This document shows positions 17,774 to 25,389 of a stretch of DNA of 64,000 nucleotides, piece after piece. The notes below the pieces were generated by a model, which was given only the letters and a program-made list of their open reading frames with translations, was not told the origin of the DNA and did no database searches. The DNA lies in assembly GCF_900496965.1 (NCBI RefSeq), contig NZ_UFQB01000009.1, positions 1-64,000 on the forward strand. The letters run 5' to 3'. The stretch is from Achromobacter agilis. GTDB taxonomy: Bacteria > Pseudomonadota > Gammaproteobacteria > Burkholderiales > Burkholderiaceae_B. Position numbers and translations under genes: made by a program. Numbering within the stretch: the first letter of the stretch is position 1; every line of letters starts with the position of its first letter.

Positions 17774-18598
17774 TCAGGCGTCCGCGTGCTCGGCGGGCAA
17801 GCGGTACCAATACGCGTAACAGTCTTTGAAACCGTAGCGGCCGTACAAGGCGCGCGCGGCTGAATTTTCCGGCTCAACCTGCAAATAGGCTGTCGTGGCG
17901 CCGCCGGTAGCGCCCTCTGCCAATAAATGTTCCACCAGGGCGCCGGCGTAGCCTTTGCGCCGCTGCCCCGGATCGGTGACGATGTCGAACAGGCCCAGCA
18001 GGTCGCCGTCCCGGACACCCAGGCCCGCGGCGACGCGTCTTCCCGCGGCGTCCGTCGCCAGCACCGGCAGGATATCCACAGCCAGTCCTTGGAGACGCTT
18101 GCGGTGTTCATCGACGTGCTCGGGCAATGAGCCGCGCATCTCTCCTACCACCGCCGCGAAGCGATCGGCATCGACCGAAAGAAATAGCAGGTCGCCCCTG
18201 ACGCTGGGCCTGGGGACGAGCGGCATGCACATGACTCGGGTCTCGTCGGTGAAGGTATAACCGCGGGACTCCAACTCGGCGTCGAGGGAAAAATCGGGGC
18301 CGATGGAGGTAAGGCGCAACACCATGGGCAAGCCATGGCGCGCATACAACGAAGAACAATACGCCAGCCGCTCGTCCAACGTACGTGTGGATAACCCCAG
18401 CACATTCACGCTGCGGACGCGTTTGACAGGCGAATGCGCAAAACGCACCAGCCAGCCATCATAAAGCACCTGCGCGCCGACCGCCGTCGCATTCAACGCG
18501 GCCTCTTCCAGACGCACGCGCAGGCTGTCGCGCACGTCGACGGACGGCGTACGCGTGGCGGTTGTCTGCATCGGAGCAAAGAGCGCGGTGGCGTGCAT
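17774..18598 (-). CDS. GNAT-family N-acetyltransferase between parA and parB
   Basis: 274 aa. The N-terminal half (to about residue 150) is a poorly defined domain. The C-terminal half is a GNAT fold with the acetyl-CoA loop DPGQRRKGYAGALVEHLL and the strand-helix EPENSAARALYGRYGFKDCY. The substrate is unknown. It lies between parA (9 nt before its start in transcription order) and parB (43 nt after its stop) on the same strand, so it is in the partition operon. It could modify a partition protein, but insertion by chance is equally possible. A perfect DnaA 9-mer lies in its coding sequence at 18386. Confidence 0.88.
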   Translation of the reverse strand: MHATALFAPMQTTATRTPSVDVRDSLRVRLEEAALNATAVGAQVLYDGWLVRFAHSPVKRVRSVNVLGLSTRTLDERLAYCSSLYARHGLPMVLRLTSIGPDFSLDAELESRGYTFTDETRVMCMPLVPRPSVRGDLLFLSVDADRFAAVVGEMRGSLPEHVDEHRKRLQGLAVDILPVLATDAAGRRVAAGLGVRDGDLLGLFDIVTDPGQRRKGYAGALVEHLLAEGATGGATTAYLQVEPENSAARALYGRYGFKDCYAYWYRLPAEHADA

Positions 18599-18607
18599 GG
18601 ATACGGC

Positions 18608-19408
18608 TTACTTCAGATCCTTCTTTACGCGCTCGATCATTTCGGCACCAAATGAAATGTAGGCCTGCGCGCCGCGTGACGCGCGGTCGTAGATCACACC
18701 GGGCATGCCGTAACTGGGTGCTTCGGCCAGGCGCACATTGCGCGGCACGACGGTCTTGAAGACCTTGTCGCCGAAGTGCGCTTCGAGCTGGGCAGACACT
18801 TGCTGTTGCAGTGTCATGCGTGGATCGAACATCACGCGCAGCAGGCCGATGACGCGCAGGTCGTCGTTGATGTTGCGATGCACGCGCTTGATGGTATTGA
18901 CCAGATCGGACAGGCCTTCCAGCGCGAAGTACTCGCACTGCATCGGAATGATGACGCCATGGGCGGCGGCCAGCCCGTTGAGAGTCAGCAGGGACAGCGT
19001 GGGCGGGCAGTCGATCAGGACGAAGTCGTACTGACCCGTAACGGTATCGATTGCGGCCTTCAGCTGGCGCTCGCGCTGTTCCATCTGCACCAGGTCGATC
19101 TCGGCGCCGGAGAGTTCCCGGTTGGCAGGCAGCACGTCGTAGCCGCCGGATTCGGATCGCACGCGGGCCTGCTCGATGCCGGCTTCGCCGATCAACACCT
19201 GATACAGGTTCGACTCGAGTGAGTTCTTGTCGATGCCGCTGCCCATCGTGGCGTTGCCTTGAGGGTCCAGGTCCACCAGCAGCACGCGTTGGTTGTGCGT
19301 CGCAAGGCCCGCCGCCAAATTGATGGCGGTCGTCGTCTTGCCCACTCCGCCCTTCTGGTTGGCAATGCAGAATACGCGGGCGGTTGTGCTGGGGGGTATG
19401 TTCTTCAT
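18608..19408 (-). CDS. parA: Chromosome partitioning ATPase ParA (Soj)
   Basis: 266 aa, with ATG preceded by AAGGAACCCT. It is a deviant Walker-A ATPase: ANQKGGVGKTTTAINLAAGL near residues 16-35, LLVDLDPQGNATMGSG, and LIDCPPTLSLLTLNGLAAA as the switch region. It forms dynamic gradients on the nucleoid that move ParB-parS complexes. Its ATG overlaps the TGA of rsmG (ATGA), so translation is coupled in the order mnmG-rsmG-parA-acetyltransferase-parB. Confidence 0.97.
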   Translation of the reverse strand: MKNIPPSTTARVFCIANQKGGVGKTTTAINLAAGLATHNQRVLLVDLDPQGNATMGSGIDKNSLESNLYQVLIGEAGIEQARVRSESGGYDVLPANRELSGAEIDLVQMEQRERQLKAAIDTVTGQYDFVLIDCPPTLSLLTLNGLAAAHGVIIPMQCEYFALEGLSDLVNTIKRVHRNINDDLRVIGLLRVMFDPRMTLQQQVSAQLEAHFGDKVFKTVVPRNVRLAEAPSYGMPGVIYDRASRGAQAYISFGAEMIERVKKDLK

Positions 19409-20199
19409 AGGGTTCCTTGACTACGGCGCATCCAGATCAGGCAGCGTTCCGCTTGCAGCTCCGGCACGTTCAGCGGCTGAATATGGTCGACTTGCCATTC
19501 CCCACGCGCATGCAGCGCCTGGATCTCATCCTCGGGGAGCTTGCCCTTCATGGCGACGAGGGTACCATCGTTGCGCACGTGACGACCTGCGAGTTGAGCA
19601 AAATCGTCCAAGGACGCGAAGGCCCGCGAGGTCACAATGTTGCACTCGGCCGGGGCCAGCGTTTCGATGCGCGCGTGTTGCGCCTGCAGGTTGGGTAAAG
19701 CCAGGACTCCGCTCATCTGGCGCACGAATGCGGTCTTCTTTTCAACCGCGTCCACGCAGGTCACGGACCAATTGGGCCTCATGATCGCCAGAACAACGCC
19801 AGGCAGGCCTCCGCCCGATCCGACGTCGTAGACCTTGGCCGCAGCGCCGGACGCGCCCAGCGCCTCGCTGAAGGGCCCTACGGCGGCCAGGCTATCGAAG
19901 AGATGCTGGACCAGCATCTGTTGCGGATCGCGAATCGCCGTGAGGTTGTAGGTGCGGTTCCAGCGCTGCATCTGGGACAGATATTCCAGCAGCTTTGCCA
20001 TGGCGCCCGCGTCGGCGTCCAGCTCCAATTGCTCGCATGCGCGAGCAAGGCGGCTGGCCATATCGGCGCCGGTCTGATCGGTGCGGCCTTCGTGCTGCGC
20101 ACTGCGGTATTCGCCCTTGGGGCGGCCCGGCGGGCTGATGGGATCGCCTTCGTGCTGCGCACTGCGGTATTCGCCCTTGGGGCGGCCCGGCGGGCTCAT
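19405..20199 (-). CDS. rsmG: 16S rRNA (guanine-527-N7)-methyltransferase RsmG with repeat-derived N-terminal extension
   Basis: 264 aa from ATG 20199, which overlaps the mnmG stop codon (ATGA). The conserved enzyme starts near residue 47 ([19 protein letters not shown]) and shows [20 protein letters not shown], the SAM-binding [17 protein letters not shown] and [11 protein letters not shown]. The first 42 residues are instead two copies of [17 protein letters not shown] separated by DPI, encoded by a 60-bp tandem repeat. The internal ATG at 20061 lacks a ribosome site, so the repeat is probably translated, or else tolerated as a leader. The methylation of G527 links to streptomycin sensitivity in other bacteria. 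Confidence 0.93.
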   Translation of the reverse strand: MSPPGRPKGEYRSAQHEGDPISPPGRPKGEYRSAQHEGRTDQTGADMASRLARACEQLELDADAGAMAKLLEYLSQMQRWNRTYNLTAIRDPQQMLVQHLFDSLAAVGPFSEALGASGAAAKVYDVGSGGGLPGVVLAIMRPNWSVTCVDAVEKKTAFVRQMSGVLALPNLQAQHARIETLAPAECNIVTSRAFASLDDFAQLAGRHVRNDGTLVAMKGKLPEDEIQALHARGEWQVDHIQPLNVPELQAERCLIWMRRSQGTL

Positions 20200-20200
20200 G
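20086..20200 (-). repeat. 60-bp tandem repeat encoding [16 protein letters not shown]
   Basis: Two copies, 20086-20140 and 20146-20200, have a period of 60 bp and identical sequence except one base (20137 vs 20197). The second copy carries the rsmG start codon. The unit is in frame and free of stops. From memory, similar [11 protein letters not shown] segments are found in other Bordetella and Achromobacter proteins, which would make it a dispersed protein-inserting element. That needs a search. Confidence 0.9.
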
Positions 20201-22115
20201 CCGCTTGCTTGCGCGAGCCGTAATGCAGGCGCTTCAAGTGGATGAGGAGCAGCGAGATGGCAGCGGGTGTGACGCCGGAAATCCGGGCGGCCTGGCCGAT
20301 GGTCTCAGGACGATGCGTCTTGAGTTTCTGACGCACTTCGAACGACAGGCTGGTCACCGCCTCGTAGTCGACGTCTACAGGGATCGGCTGCTGTTCGTGC
20401 GCAATGTGCTTCTGCACTTCGTCCTGCTGGCGGGCGATATAGCCGGCGTACTTGACCTGGATCTCAACCTGCTCGGCGAGCACCTCATCGTCCGCCACGC
20501 CGGGACCGGCAAGCAGCGTGCCGTCCGTATTGCGGGCCGCCATCAGCGCTTCATAGGAAACGTTCGGCCGTTTCAGGAGATCTGCTAGTGAGTACTCACG
20601 TTCAATCGCCTTGCCCAGCAGAGGTTCCGCCACTTCCGCAGGCAGCACCCGCGGGTTCACCCACGAAGATTTCAGGCGTTCGACCTCGGCAGCCACCGCG
20701 TCGCGCTTGCGGTTGAAAGTATCCCAGCGCACATCGTCGACGATGCCCAGCTGGCGGCCAATTTCAGTCAAGCGCAGGTCGGCATTGTCTTCGCGCAGGC
20801 TCAGGCGGTATTCGGCCCGCGAAGTGAACATGCGATAGGGTTCGGTCACGCCGCGCGTGACCAGGTCGTCCACCAGCACGCCCAAATAGGCTTCGTCGCG
20901 TCGCGGCGTCCATTGCTCGCGGTCCAGCGACAGAAGCGCCGCGTTGGTGCCCGCCAGCAAACCTTGGGCCGCTGCCTCTTCGTAGCCCGTTGTGCCATTG
21001 ATCTGGCCGGCAAAAAACAGGCCCTCTATCGCTTTGGTTTCGAGCGTGCTCTTCAATCCACGTGGATCGAAGTAATCGTATTCGATGGCATAGCCGGGGC
21101 GCAGAATGTGCGCATTCTCGAGACCGGGCAGGGAATGGATCAGATCCAGCTGCACATCGAACGGCAGGCTGGTCGACACACCATTCGGATAGACCTCGTG
21201 CGTATCCAGGCCTTCCGGTTCGAGGAAGACCTGGTGCGACTCCTTGTCCGCGAAGCGGTGAATCTTGTCTTCAATCGACGGGCAATACCGCGGGCCCACG
21301 CCTTCTATCACGCCGCTGTACATCGGCGAACGGTCCAGGCCGCCGCGGATGATGTCGTGCGTACGGGAATTGGTGTGGGTGATCCAGCAAGGCAGTTGCT
21401 GAGGATGCATCCCGACATTGCCCAGATAGGAAAACACGGGGATGGGATTCAGATCGCCCGGCTGCTCCTCCAGCACGCTGTAGTTGATGGAACGGCCATC
21501 AATACGCGGAGGCGTGCCGGTCTTCAGGCGCCCTTGCGGAAGCTTGAGCTCTTTCAGGCGCTGGCCCAGGGAGATTGCGGGAGGATCCCCTGCCCGGCCG
21601 CCCGAGTAATTCTGCAGGCCCACGTGGATCAGGCCGTTCAAGAAGGTACCGGCGGTGAGCACCACGGTCTTGGCCCGGAACTTCAGGCCAATCTGGGTAA
21701 CGGCACCCACGACACGGTCGCCCTCTACCATCAGATCCTCGACGGCCTGCTGGAACAGCCAGAGGTTTGGCTGGTTCTCCAGGCGGCCACGGATGGCTTT
21801 ACGGTACAGCACGCGATCGGCCTGGGCACGGGTCGCGCGCACCGCCGGCCCCTTGGACCCATTCAGGATGCGGAACTGAATCCCCGCTTCGTCGGTAGCC
21901 AAAGCCATCGCGCCGCCCAGGGCGTCGACTTCTTTGACGAGATGGCCTTTGCCGATCCCACCAATGGAGGGATTGCAAGACATTTGACCTAGGGTTTCGA
22001 TGTTGTGCGTGAGCAGCAGCGTCTGGGCGCCAGTGCGGGCAGCTGCCAATGCCGCTTCAGTGCCGGCGTGGCCGCCACCGACAACGATGACATCGAATGC
22101 GCGGGGATAGTCCAT
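20196..22115 (-). CDS. mnmG: tRNA uridine-34 carboxymethylaminomethyl-modifying enzyme, MnmG (GidA)
   Basis: 639 aa from ATG 22115 ([18 protein letters not shown]). It is the FAD-binding partner of MnmE, installing cmnm5 on U34 of certain tRNAs. Landmarks are [51 protein letters not shown] and [12 protein letters not shown], with a C-terminal helical domain ending HYGSRKQAA. It is the first gene of the rsmG-parA-parB operon and borders the origin region. The sequence before the ATG (TTACCTCCCCATC) has no purine-rich ribosome site, so the leader is odd. An in-frame extension upstream crosses a parS site and is not credible. Confidence 0.96.
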   Translation of the reverse strand: MDYPRAFDVIVVGGGHAGTEAALAAARTGAQTLLLTHNIETLGQMSCNPSIGGIGKGHLVKEVDALGGAMALATDEAGIQFRILNGSKGPAVRATRAQADRVLYRKAIRGRLENQPNLWLFQQAVEDLMVEGDRVVGAVTQIGLKFRAKTVVLTAGTFLNGLIHVGLQNYSGGRAGDPPAISLGQRLKELKLPQGRLKTGTPPRIDGRSINYSVLEEQPGDLNPIPVFSYLGNVGMHPQQLPCWITHTNSRTHDIIRGGLDRSPMYSGVIEGVGPRYCPSIEDKIHRFADKESHQVFLEPEGLDTHEVYPNGVSTSLPFDVQLDLIHSLPGLENAHILRPGYAIEYDYFDPRGLKSTLETKAIEGLFFAGQINGTTGYEEAAAQGLLAGTNAALLSLDREQWTPRRDEAYLGVLVDDLVTRGVTEPYRMFTSRAEYRLSLREDNADLRLTEIGRQLGIVDDVRWDTFNRKRDAVAAEVERLKSSWVNPRVLPAEVAEPLLGKAIEREYSLADLLKRPNVSYEALMAARNTDGTLLAGPGVADDEVLAEQVEIQVKYAGYIARQQDEVQKHIAHEQQPIPVDVDYEAVTSLSFEVRQKLKTHRPETIGQAARISGVTPAAISLLLIHLKRLHYGSRKQAA

Positions 22116-22166
22116 GATGGGGAGGTAAGAGAGCGTTCGGTGTTCATTATAGAGGCAGGCATTGCA

Positions 22167-22182
22167 TGTTTCACGTGAAACA
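22167..22182. promoter_or_regulatory. parS site 1
   Basis: TGTTTCACGTGAAACA, the perfect consensus palindrome bound by ParB, 52 bp upstream of the mnmG start codon. Confidence 0.93.
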
Positions 22183-22293
22183 TGTTTCGGTGCAGCAAAG
22201 GAGCCCCCCGAGTGTCTTGCGGCGTAGGCAAATGGCAACGGCGTACGTCGGATTCCGCACAATATGTCGGCATTTGCCGGTGTTTCCCTGGGA

Positions 22294-22309
22294 TGTTCCA
22301 CGTGAAACA
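22294..22309. promoter_or_regulatory. parS site 2
   Basis: TGTTCCACGTGAAACA, with both half sites within the known parS consensus; 127 bp from site 1. Confidence 0.92.
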
Positions 22310-22428
22310 ACGGCACCGGCATGGCCTCCACGCCATCGACTGCGCTGTCAGTATGTGAAGCCGCCAGCCTATCGCGGTTGACGCGTTGATCCGATTGGCC
22401 CAGCAACCGCCGACGTTGGCCAACAGTC

Positions 22429-22444
22429 TGTTCCACCTGAAATG
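22429..22444. promoter_or_regulatory. Decayed parS-like site
   Basis: TGTTCCACCTGAAATG keeps the left half but has lost the central CG step and the right end (three mismatches). It sits where the regular spacing of the array predicts a site. Confidence 0.45.
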
Positions 22445-22586
22445 TTGGCCTTCGAAACTGACCACCCGCGCGCGATCCGGCAATGCGTGGATTGTCTATC
22501 GGAGTCCGATACGAGCCTCCACCGGCCTATAACGGGCTCGCACCGATACTCTTCTCACGCCCCATCATCCCCAAGGATGGGGGTAG

Positions 22587-22602
22587 TGTTTCACGTGGAA
22601 CA
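22587..22602. promoter_or_regulatory. parS site 3
   Basis: TGTTTCACGTGGAACA, full parS consensus with one T/C asymmetry between halves. Confidence 0.92.
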
Positions 22603-22741
22603 TCTACCACGCGCTTATCGACCGTGCACTCGAAGCAAGGATAAGCACTCTCCTGCAGTATCTTTGGCGCTTGCGTGCGAACACATGACGCCAGGTAGGC
22701 CTAGTATCTACTCGCGCGGCATAGAGACATGGCTCGATCAG

Positions 22742-22757
22742 TGTTCCACGTGAAACA
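22742..22757. promoter_or_regulatory. parS site 4
   Basis: TGTTCCACGTGAAACA, identical to site 2, 155 bp after site 3. Confidence 0.92.
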
Positions 22758-22908
22758 TCGGTAGGCCTGCGTACTGTTACGCGGGTAGGCTATGCAGGTT
22801 GGCCTTTACCCCGCCGATGGAATTGCTACGTGCTCCATTCATAGTCAAAACCGTAGAAAGCGTCCGCACGAGCCAACCGAGCAGACCTGGACGTGATCAT
22901 TCAATGGA

Positions 22909-22924
22909 TGTTTCACGTGGAACA
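22909..22924. promoter_or_regulatory. parS site 5
   Basis: TGTTTCACGTGGAACA, identical to site 3, 167 bp after site 4. Confidence 0.92.
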
Positions 22925-23085
22925 TCGGAAAGGATGTATGCCTCTCCACCTCGAGCCGCTGGCAACTTGTCCCTAGAACACTACGCCCATGACACTTAAT
23001 GGCTACGGAGTTCAGACCAGATTATTCAAAATTAATTGTCGCGGCGTGTTCTGATGATTGAAGGTTTGGCAGTTCGACCCGCGGA

Positions 23086-23101
23086 TGTTCCACGTGGAAC
23101 A
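23086..23101. promoter_or_regulatory. parS site 6
   Basis: TGTTCCACGTGGAACA, a perfect palindrome of the C/G variant, 177 bp after site 5. Confidence 0.93.
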
Positions 23102-23136
23102 CCCTTTTGCGCAAGAAATCGTGTCACTCAGAAGTG

Positions 23137-23152
23137 CAATTCACGTGAAATT
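23137..23152. promoter_or_regulatory. Decayed parS-like site
   Basis: CAATTCACGTGAAATT keeps the core TTCACGTGAA but not the outer bases. ParB affinity is likely reduced. Confidence 0.45.
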
Positions 23153-23202
23153 TCTGCTTGGAGCCAGAGTCAGCACGGTGCTCCCTAAAAAATGCATGCC
23201 TA

Positions 23203-23218
23203 TGTTTCACGTGAAACA
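23203..23218. promoter_or_regulatory. parS site 7
   Basis: TGTTTCACGTGAAACA, perfect consensus, identical to site 1. Confidence 0.93.
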
Positions 23219-23337
23219 GCGGATCTGAATAAGTAGGATCCGCGCAAGCATGTCAGACCCAGTGCAAATAGATAAAAGAAACTGCCTAATCGCTGCTCCC
23301 TTCTGTGCAAGAAATACGAAAAAAAACTGACATTTTT

Positions 23338-23360
23338 CCCCCTACCCTACCCCTACCCCT
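23338..23360 (-). other. G-quadruplex motif resembling telomeric repeats
   Basis: On the minus strand the tract reads G4-TA-G4-TA-G3-TA-G5, four G-runs joined by two-base TA loops, flanked by an A-rich run. This satisfies the rule for a stable intramolecular quadruplex. It lies between parS sites 7 and 8 in the origin region. Confidence 0.8.
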
Positions 23361-23379
23361 AAACAAACCACTTTTTCTC

Positions 23380-23395
23380 AGTTTCACGTGAAACA
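23380..23395. promoter_or_regulatory. parS site 8
   Basis: AGTTTCACGTGAAACA, consensus except the outermost first base; 177 bp after site 7. Confidence 0.9.
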
Positions 23396-23731
23396 TGAAC
23401 AGACCCAACGGTCGACCAGAAGCGCGAACAAGGTATTCTGAGGAGCCGGCAAAGTCGCATCGAAGAATCTGGACGACGACCGATATCTCGACGATGGGCC
23501 TGGCCGAGACATCCAACCGTTCGCAACAGCTTGTCGATGAAGCCCATCATCGGAGAAATTCACTGCCCGCTGAACTTCTTAGCCGAAACCATGCCACTGC
23601 GGAACCCATCATCCAGTCGCGTGGCTACCTGCAGATTCTCCGAGAGGTTGGCCTATGCTCTCCGAATCCTGGCCATCAAGTTCATAACAGAGTTATCAAC
23701 AAACCCTTTATGCCCTGCGTTGCCTGAAAGG

Positions 23732-23747
23732 CGTTTCACGTGGAACA
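23732..23747. promoter_or_regulatory. parS site 9
   Basis: CGTTTCACGTGGAACA, consensus except the outermost first base. It is the last site of the array and adjoins the DnaA-box cluster. Confidence 0.9.
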
Positions 23748-23963
23748 ACTCTGGGGATAAGTCGGCAGGGCAGATCCAAATCCGGCAGGCCAGACGACGA
23801 AAGCTGCCGCACCTGTAAACAACCCAGATCCATGAAAATGCACAAATGCGCAACGCCTTCCCTATGGGGCGCGCTGTGCACACATTCAAGAAAGGAAGAA
23901 ATGGTTTGCCAGAAATGGCTGCTTGGACTGCGCGCTTAAAGCACGAATCACCGTGGAAAACTT

Positions 23964-23972
23964 TGTGGATAA
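23964..23972 (-). promoter_or_regulatory. DnaA box, perfect
   Basis: TTATCCACA on the minus strand, the strongest DnaA-binding 9-mer, inside the putative oriC. Confidence 0.85.
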
Positions 23973-24416
23973 GATGAAGTGAGCGGCCAACATGTCTCAA
24001 GATCCGGGGTAGGCCGCGAGGGACAGCAGGGAACCTGGCGTGTCTTCCAAGGTCAAAATCGCCAACCATGCGATTTGTCTGACTTATCCCCAGCGTTATC
24101 AGATGTGGTATTTATCCTGCGGACTTGCCGAGTTCGTGGATCCCGCCCCGTCGCACGATTCGTTGACCAAGCAAGCATCTTGCGCTTCCCGCCAATGCCG
24201 CACCATCATCCATTTGGCTGAGATCCAGGTTATCCTCAGCGCGCTGTGGAAAACCCGTAGAACAGCACCCGCGTCGAAGCCAGGTTCTCATGCGTCACCC
24301 AGCCGCGCTCGGCCGGCCTGCGCCGCTTCGCTTGACTGGCGGTGGCGACCGCCAATCTTTCCTCGCTCCGCCCCGGCGTTATCCGAAAGTCTGAATCGGC
24401 CTTCCTATCCCCATTT

Positions 24417-24473
24417 CTATCCACAGGCGCAGGCCTCGAATATGGAGGCCGAAAGGCGTAATTCTGTGCATAA
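24417..24473. promoter_or_regulatory. DnaA boxes in the oriC region
   Basis: CTATCCACA at 24417-24425 has one mismatch. TTATGCACA on the minus strand at 24465-24473 fits the relaxed TTATNCACA consensus. Confidence 0.7.
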
Positions 24474-24782
24474 CCGGGATGGGGATATCTTTGTGAACAA
24501 CCGTCCCCGGTTGGCCCAAAATCGAAGCGATACCGATTGGGAAGATAAGGCTGCCCTGCCCTGGGCTTACCGCAGATTCCAGCCAAAATCGTGCCAAACA
24601 CATGTATTTGCTAGGGAAATATCGTGTTTTCCCTTCGGCATGACCGAGGCCGCACTGGTTCAACGACGAACCATGGCGCGCGGAAATCGATTCAAGAAAA
24701 TAGGGATAACTGTGCAAAACCCAGGGCAAGATAACCCGCTTGCTTCATTACTGAGCACCAAAAGCCTCATGCCCAAAAATAA

Positions 24783-24803
24783 TTATCCACAAACTTATCC
24801 ACG
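24783..24803 (+). promoter_or_regulatory. Paired DnaA boxes
   Basis: A perfect TTATCCACA (24783-24791) is followed three bases later by TTATCCACG (24795-24803), starts 12 bp apart and in the same direction. The flanking sequence (AAAAATAATT and GATATGTTAGTAAACACTAA) is AT-rich, so this is a possible unwinding region. Confidence 0.8.
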
Positions 24804-24872
24804 GGTCGAGGATATGTTAGTAAACACTAACAATCCGCGCATGCGGAGAGAAAATCAGGGCCGCAAATGAAA

Positions 24873-24905
24873 CAACGCCCCAGACCCGAAGGTCTTGGGG
24901 CGTTG
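24873..24905 (-). terminator. Rho-independent terminator of the cold-shock gene
   Basis: A long stem CAACGCCCCAGACC / GGTCTTGGGGCGTTG with loop CGAA and one bulged base, followed on the minus strand by TTTCATTT. It lies 45 nt past the csp stop codon and insulates the origin region from that transcript. Confidence 0.88.
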
Positions 24906-24949
24906 TAGCCAGGTCGAACCTGGCGGACGGGAAATTGGGATTTCCCGAT

Positions 24950-25156
24950 TTAGAGCGGGCGAATTTCGGCCGCTTGAGGTCCTTTCGGACCATCCTTAAC
25001 TTCGAATTCGACTTCCTGGCCTTCGTTCAGGCTGCGATAGCCGCGGCCCTGGATGGCAGAAAAGTGTGCGAAAACATCGGTACCACCGACGTCCGGCGTA
25101 ATGAAACCGTAACCCTTGTCAGCGTTGAACCACTTAACTTTGCCCTTCTGAGCCAT
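24950..25156 (-). CDS. Cold-shock domain protein (CspA family)
   Basis: 68 aa, a single cold-shock domain that binds single-stranded RNA and DNA and melts RNA structure. It has [18 protein letters not shown] with the RNP1 motif KGYGFI, and RNP2 DVFAHFSAI (alanine where most members have valine), ending PQAAEIRPL. The gene borders the putative oriC and has its own strong terminator. A long 5' leader, typical of cold-inducible csp mRNAs, would fit the 230-bp gap upstream. Confidence 0.96.
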   Translation of the reverse strand: MAQKGKVKWFNADKGYGFITPDVGGTDVFAHFSAIQGRGYRSLNEGQEVEFEVKDGPKGPQAAEIRPL

Positions 25157-25389
25157 TTTTTCTAGCGTCCTGTAATTAACTCGAAATGCAATGAATCAAG
25201 GACGCCGTGAGAACTGAACGACCGGTAGCGATACCTGCGTTGCTGCTGCGTTCCCGCTTGCTGCCAAGCTGCAGAACGAGTCCGCGCGCTGCTTGAATCA
25301 ACTGCCTGACCAGCATACTCACCACGCATTACAGACTCATATAGTTGTTTTCCCCAATGTCGTATTTTTCAGACTTGAACACGTCTGAT
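25157..25389 (-). promoter_or_regulatory. Upstream region of the cold-shock gene
   Basis: 233 bp between the AbrB-type gene and csp, read on the minus strand as the promoter and leader of csp. An AGGACGC segment is near 25163-25169 and again near 25199-25205. Clear -35/-10 boxes were not identified by eye. No coding capacity. Confidence 0.4.

Larger units (their letters stand above)
23693..24253. promoter_or_regulatory. Group of near-consensus DnaA boxes
   Basis: One-mismatch versions of TTATCCACA are at 23693 (TTATCAACA), 23752 (minus strand TTATCCCCA), 24084 (TTATCCCCA), 24230 (TTATCCTCA) and 24245 (minus strand TTTTCCACA). One perfect box at 23964 is listed separately. They form the left half of the putative oriC. 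Confidence 0.65.
22116..24949. other. Gene-free origin region: parS cluster and DnaA-box cluster (putative oriC)
   Basis: 2.8 kb between mnmG and the cold-shock gene has no convincing protein gene; the open frames in it are broken by parS and DnaA-box sequence and have no recognisable product. It splits into a mnmG-proximal half with parS palindromes about every 120-180 bp (22167-23747) and a csp-proximal half with DnaA boxes (23693-24803). Base composition is visibly more AT-rich than the genes around it. The position next to mnmG-parAB and the paired signals make it the best candidate for chromosomal oriC in this window. Confidence 0.8.

Noticed and set aside
22167-23747. Regularly spaced repeats suggesting a CRISPR array
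   Set aside because: Repeat units are 16-bp palindromes matching parS, spacers vary from 50 to 350 bp, and no cas genes are present.
24040-24870. A 276-codon open frame in the origin region
   Set aside because: It runs through several DnaA boxes, has no ribosome site, no recognisable domain and atypical composition.
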